Shown: one piece after another, positions 14,785-17,574 of the stretch
Layout: each line of letters begins with the position of its first letter
Position numbering within the stretch: position 1 is the stretch's first letter
From: an uncultured Geobacteraceae bacterium
GTDB lineage: Bacteria > Desulfobacterota > Desulfuromonadia > Desulfuromonadales > Geopsychrobacteraceae
Direction of reading: 5' to 3'
NCBI GenBank assembly: GCA_937958075.1
Contig: CALFFB010000024.1
Location: forward strand, 1-17,574
DNA length: 17,574 nucleotides
Position numbers and translations under genes: made by a program
Notes under the pieces: generated by a model
Databases searched by the model: none
Told to the model about the DNA's origin: nothing
The model's input: only the letters and a program-made list of their open reading frames with translations

Positions 14785-14988
14785 ATGTTTGGTCTGGGAA
14801 CCCAGGAACTGCTCATCATTCTCGTACTGGTCATGGTCATTTTTGGTGCCGGGAAAATTCCCCAGGTCGGTGAAGCCCTGGGCAAGGGCATTCGCAACTT
14901 CAAAAAGGGGGTCAATGAGGCTCAGGAACTGGCCGGTCTCGACGAAGACCCCAAAAAAGCCCCGTCATCAGAACGTCATGAGGGATAA
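14785..14988 (+). CDS. tatA: Twin-arginine translocase subunit TatA/E
   Basis: A 67-residue protein of normal TatA length. It has a short N-terminal membrane helix (MFGLGTQELLIILVLVMVIFG), the hinge GAGKIPQVG, an amphipathic helix EALGKGIRNFKKGVNEAQE and a charged tail. It forms the pore-like part of the Tat export machine, which would carry folded ArrA with ArrB. AAGGAG lies 6 nt before the ATG, inside the palindrome AGGAGCTCCT. It overlaps moaA by 11 nt, so it is co-transcribed with Moco synthesis. tatB and tatC are not in the window. Confidence 0.94.
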   Translation: MFGLGTQELLIILVLVMVIFGAGKIPQVGEALGKGIRNFKKGVNEAQELAGLDEDPKKAPSSERHEG

Positions 14989-15949
14989 TTTCGGCCGCAC
15001 CATCAACTATCTGCGCCTGTCCGTCACCGACCGCTGCAACCTGCGCTGTCAGTACTGCATGCCCGCCTCAGGCATTGAGCAAACGGCCTGCTCCGAGATC
15101 CTGCGCTTTGAGCAGATGCTGCGTATCGTCGCAGCCGCGGCGCGCCTCGGTATCAGAAAGGTCCGCATCACCGGCGGCGAGCCCCTGGTGCGCAAGGGAC
15201 TCATCGACTTTCTGCAGAAACTGTCCGCCCTTCGCGGCATTGAAGAAATCGCCCTGACCACCAACGGCATCCTGCTGGCGGACTGCGCTGCGCATCTGCA
15301 CCGGGCAGGTGTGCGGCACCTCAATATCAGCCTCGACTCCCTGCATCCCGAAACCTTCGCCCGCATTACCCGTGGCGGCAGTCTGCAAAAGGTTCTGAGG
15401 GGGATCGATAGCGCCAGCGCCCTCGGCATGAAAATCAAGCTCAACATGGTGGCCATGCGCGGCGTTAACGACCGGGAAATCTGTGACTTTGCCGCCCTGA
15501 GCCTCGACAAGCCCTGGTCGGTTCGCTTTATCGAATACATGCCCACCATCCGCGAAGAGCAGTGGCAGGAGCACGTCGTCAGCGGTGCTGATATTCTCAA
15601 ACGCCTGCAGCGGCGCTACCACCTTGACCCTCTCGCCACGGACAACCTGTGCGGACCCGCCAAACCCTTCCGCATCCGTGGAGCGGCCGGCACCGTCGGC
15701 ATCATCACCCCGATGACGGATCATTTCTGCGGCAACTGCAACCGCATCCGTATCACTTCGACCGGCAAGGCCAAAAGCTGTCTGATGGTCGACGATGCCC
15801 TTGACCTGCGGCCACTGCTGGCCGAGGGACAGGACGCTGAACTGCTGGCGGCCCTAAGACAAGTCATCGAAAAAAAACCGGAGCAGCACCGCCTGCACGA
15901 CCACCCGGAATCGACAACACCCTTTTCCATGGCCACCATAGGAGGCTGA
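14978..15949 (+). CDS. moaA: GTP 3',8-cyclase MoaA
   Basis: A 323-residue radical SAM enzyme catalysing the first step of Moco synthesis from GTP. The N-terminal SAM cluster motif is CNLRCQYC (Cys20, 24, 27). The C-terminal GTP-side cluster is CGNC plus a third cysteine (Cys251, 254, 268) in NRIRITSTGKAKSC. The protein ends in the conserved GG needed for activity. Other family blocks are RITGGEPLVR, LTTNGILL and LNISLDSL. I chose ATG 14978, just before the conserved region DNFGRTINYLRLSVTDRC. The reading frame is open further upstream but that part runs through tatA in another frame. Translation is probably coupled to tatA. moaC, moaD and moaE are absent here. Confidence 0.95.
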   Translation: MRDNFGRTINYLRLSVTDRCNLRCQYCMPASGIEQTACSEILRFEQMLRIVAAAARLGIRKVRITGGEPLVRKGLIDFLQKLSALRGIEEIALTTNGILLADCAAHLHRAGVRHLNISLDSLHPETFARITRGGSLQKVLRGIDSASALGMKIKLNMVAMRGVNDREICDFAALSLDKPWSVRFIEYMPTIREEQWQEHVVSGADILKRLQRRYHLDPLATDNLCGPAKPFRIRGAAGTVGIITPMTDHFCGNCNRIRITSTGKAKSCLMVDDALDLRPLLAEGQDAELLAALRQVIEKKPEQHRLHDHPESTTPFSMATIGG

Positions 15950-15952
15950 ACC

Positions 15953-16396
15953 GTGACCGGAAAAATCATCGCTGTATGTCTCAGCAAAGCCAAGGGGGAA
16001 CGCAAGACACCCGTTGACGCGGTCAGCCTGCGCGAAAACCACGGCATTGTCGGCGATGCCCACGCCGGCGACTGGCATCGTCAGATCAGCCTGCTGGCCA
16101 AGGAAAGTATCGACAAGATGCGGGCCATGGGGCTCGATGTCGACAATGGCGATTTCGCTGAAAACCTCACCACCAGCGGCATCGACCTGCCGTCACTGGC
16201 CATCGGCACCCGCCTTCACATCGGTGAAACCCTGCTGGAAATCACCCAGATCGGCAAGGAATGCCACACCCGCTGCGCCATCTATCATCAGGCGGGCGAC
16301 TGCGTCATGCCCAAGGAAGGGGTGTTTGCCAGGGTCCTCAAGGGGGGAGAGGTCAAACCGGGAACAGACATTGTTGTTGCCGCAACCTCGCAATGA
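15953..16396 (+). CDS. MOSC domain protein
   Basis: A 147-residue single-domain MOSC protein. The sequence shows GIVGDAHAGDWHRQISLLA, GDFAENLTTSGIDLP, the strand region GTRLHIGETLLEITQIGKECHTRC (Cys104, Cys108) and MPKEGVFARVLKGG. MOSC domains bind or transfer sulfur through a conserved cysteine in Moco-linked reactions, and single-domain forms are common in Moco operons. The exact reaction is unknown. GTG 15953 has AGGAGG upstream inside the end of moaA, with a 3-nt gap. It is the last gene of the plus-strand series. Confidence 0.88.
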   Translation: MTGKIIAVCLSKAKGERKTPVDAVSLRENHGIVGDAHAGDWHRQISLLAKESIDKMRAMGLDVDNGDFAENLTTSGIDLPSLAIGTRLHIGETLLEITQIGKECHTRCAIYHQAGDCVMPKEGVFARVLKGGEVKPGTDIVVAATSQ

Positions 16397-16437
16397 AGCA
16401 GCGCCAGACGTTGACCTGCCGCTGACCGCGCATTCGC

Positions 16438-17460
16438 CTAGAACTGCACCGACAGAGCGACCGAACCGAAATTGTCCCTGGTGTTCTGGGTCGTGAACTC
16501 ACGGGTCCGCAGCACGTGGGTATAACTCAAACGCATCTTGTTCCAGACCAGCACCGCGCCAAACTGCAGATCACCGACCAGGGGTTTTTTATCAACGCTG
16601 CGGCTATTGCGAAAACTGTTGCCGTCGAGAAAGATATTGCGCAACACCGCCCTGCCCTCCACTCCGGCAAACAGATACCAGCCAAGTCGTGATGTCGGCA
16701 CAAAACTGCTGGTTCCGGTCAGGCCCGGCTGAATCCGTGGTGGCCCGTAATCCAGAGGCAGATTACCCCCGTAGCGCAGGGTCAGACCGCCATTGGCATA
16801 GGTATGGACATTACCGAGGGTCAGTCCGACATGGGGCGTCAGGTCCAGCTGGCGATCCATAAACGTGCGCACCACATAGGCGCGCCAGCTGCGCTGCCAG
16901 CTGATCATCACCCCCGGCTCATTGTGCAGCTGGTGATCCCACCCCCTGGGTTCCCGGGAGCCTATGAGCTCATGAATCACTTTCTGGGTCTGTTCCGCCA
17001 GGGACGCCGGACCGACCACACCCAGGGTCAAGACCAGCTGATCAAGCTGCAAACCCGTTTCCACGCCAAGGCCGATGGTCGCGTAGAGCCAACCGGCGTA
17101 GGGACGCGCATCCGCCGGCGGATTTTCCTCCGTAATATCGTGGGAGGTGAACATGCTCTGGCCGATGGAGTAGCCGTGCAATACCTCAGCGTTGTCCGGA
17201 AACCAGGGAATGACACGGGCAATCTTCAGCGCCCAGGACGGTGTCTGCGTTGAGGTCGGAATCCAGCTGACGCGAACCCCGTTGGTGTAATGACTGTCGC
17301 TGTTATTGAAAACATCATTCTCGTACACAAAACTTATCGTACTAAGGCGTTTCAGCGGCAACTCCGCCCGCTGTTCCGCCGTCAGGCCTACTTCCGGCCA
17401 GGCTGTTAAAACCATCAGCAGCAGCACAAAGGAAAAGATCACGGAACAGCGGTTTGTCAT
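16438..17460 (-). CDS. LpxR-family outer-membrane lipid A deacylase
   Basis: About 340 residues with a signal peptide (RCSVIFSFVLLLMVLTAWPEVGLTA) and a beta-barrel pattern ending in phenylalanine (SVQF), as outer-membrane proteins do. LpxR (DUF2219) removes the 3'-acyloxyacyl group of lipid A. Family motifs are YENDVFNNSDSHYTNGVR with the Asn-Asp pair, RPYAGWLY and GWDHQLHNEPG with the candidate catalytic His and Glu. Two adjacent ATGs exist. GAGG lies 2 nt before the one at 17463 and 5 nt before the one at 17460, so I favour 17460. It converges on the MOSC gene with a 41-bp gap and no visible terminator. A link to arsenic is not evident. No promoter is recognisable in 17464-17574. Confidence 0.85.
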   Translation of the reverse strand: MTNRCSVIFSFVLLLMVLTAWPEVGLTAEQRAELPLKRLSTISFVYENDVFNNSDSHYTNGVRVSWIPTSTQTPSWALKIARVIPWFPDNAEVLHGYSIGQSMFTSHDITEENPPADARPYAGWLYATIGLGVETGLQLDQLVLTLGVVGPASLAEQTQKVIHELIGSREPRGWDHQLHNEPGVMISWQRSWRAYVVRTFMDRQLDLTPHVGLTLGNVHTYANGGLTLRYGGNLPLDYGPPRIQPGLTGTSSFVPTSRLGWYLFAGVEGRAVLRNIFLDGNSFRNSRSVDKKPLVGDLQFGAVLVWNKMRLSYTHVLRTREFTTQNTRDNFGSVALSVQF

Positions 17461-17574
17461 CATCGCCTCGTTCGACAGAGCGGATAAAAGAGATCAGACA
17501 GGCATCATCGCCCTGGTGACACCCGTCCATCATCCCCGACAGATCAGCAGCGACAGTTCAAGCAATGCCCCCGA

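Noticed and set aside
14789..14977. N-terminal extension of MoaA by 63 residues
   Set aside because: This part reads tatA in the wrong frame, and MoaA homology begins just after ATG 14978.

Overview
This 17.6 kb window looks like chromosomal DNA from a Desulfuromonadales/Geobacter-type bacterium (Desulfobacterota). That placement is inferred from the gene families, the ispE/tRNA-Gln arrangement and the sigma-54 regulation. The central locus is a respiratory arsenate reductase (arr) region. It is followed directly by genes that make and insert the molybdenum cofactor (Moco) and by a Tat export subunit.

Layout. (1) 1-1087, minus strand: housekeeping DNA with tRNA-Gln(UUG) and ispE (isoprenoid synthesis). 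(2) 1171-6890, plus strand: an arsenic-sensing operon. It holds an ArsR repressor, whose promoter -10 lies inside a palindrome that recurs before the next gene, an ArsP-type permease, a small CKKC thioredoxin, a periplasmic PhnD-like binding protein, a membrane histidine kinase and a sigma-54-activating response regulator. The last three match the known XSR-type oxyanion sensing modules of arx/arr clusters. (3) 6891-7156: a 266-bp control region with a good -24/-12 sigma-54 promoter, candidate activator repeats, and a leader carrying a terminator-like hairpin that overlaps a nine-codon ORF. (4) 7157-12236: arrA (Moco catalytic subunit), arrB (four-cluster ferredoxin subunit), a TorD-type chaperone and a multi-cluster ferredoxin-like protein. 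No NrfD/ArrC membrane subunit is present. (5) 12233-16396: mobA, mobB, moeA, tatA, moaA and a MOSC protein, in tight overlap except for a 186-nt gap before tatA. That gap holds a large nested RNA fold followed by a strong intrinsic terminator only 23 nt before tatA. (6) 16438-17460, minus strand: an LpxR-like outer-membrane lipid A deacylase, convergent with the operon.

Working model (inference). Intracellular As(III) releases ArsR and raises the level of the sensor module. The periplasmic binding protein and kinase then activate the response regulator, which fires the sigma-54 promoter of arrAB. The downstream genes supply Moco, bis-MGD, a dedicated chaperone and a Tat component for ArrA export. 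The RNA element before tatA-moaA may match Moco synthesis to cofactor demand. The least conventional elements are the tandem ArsR-type operators, the arrA leader, the CGRGC tail of the binding protein, a possible lipoprotein signal on ArrA, and the riboswitch-like element.
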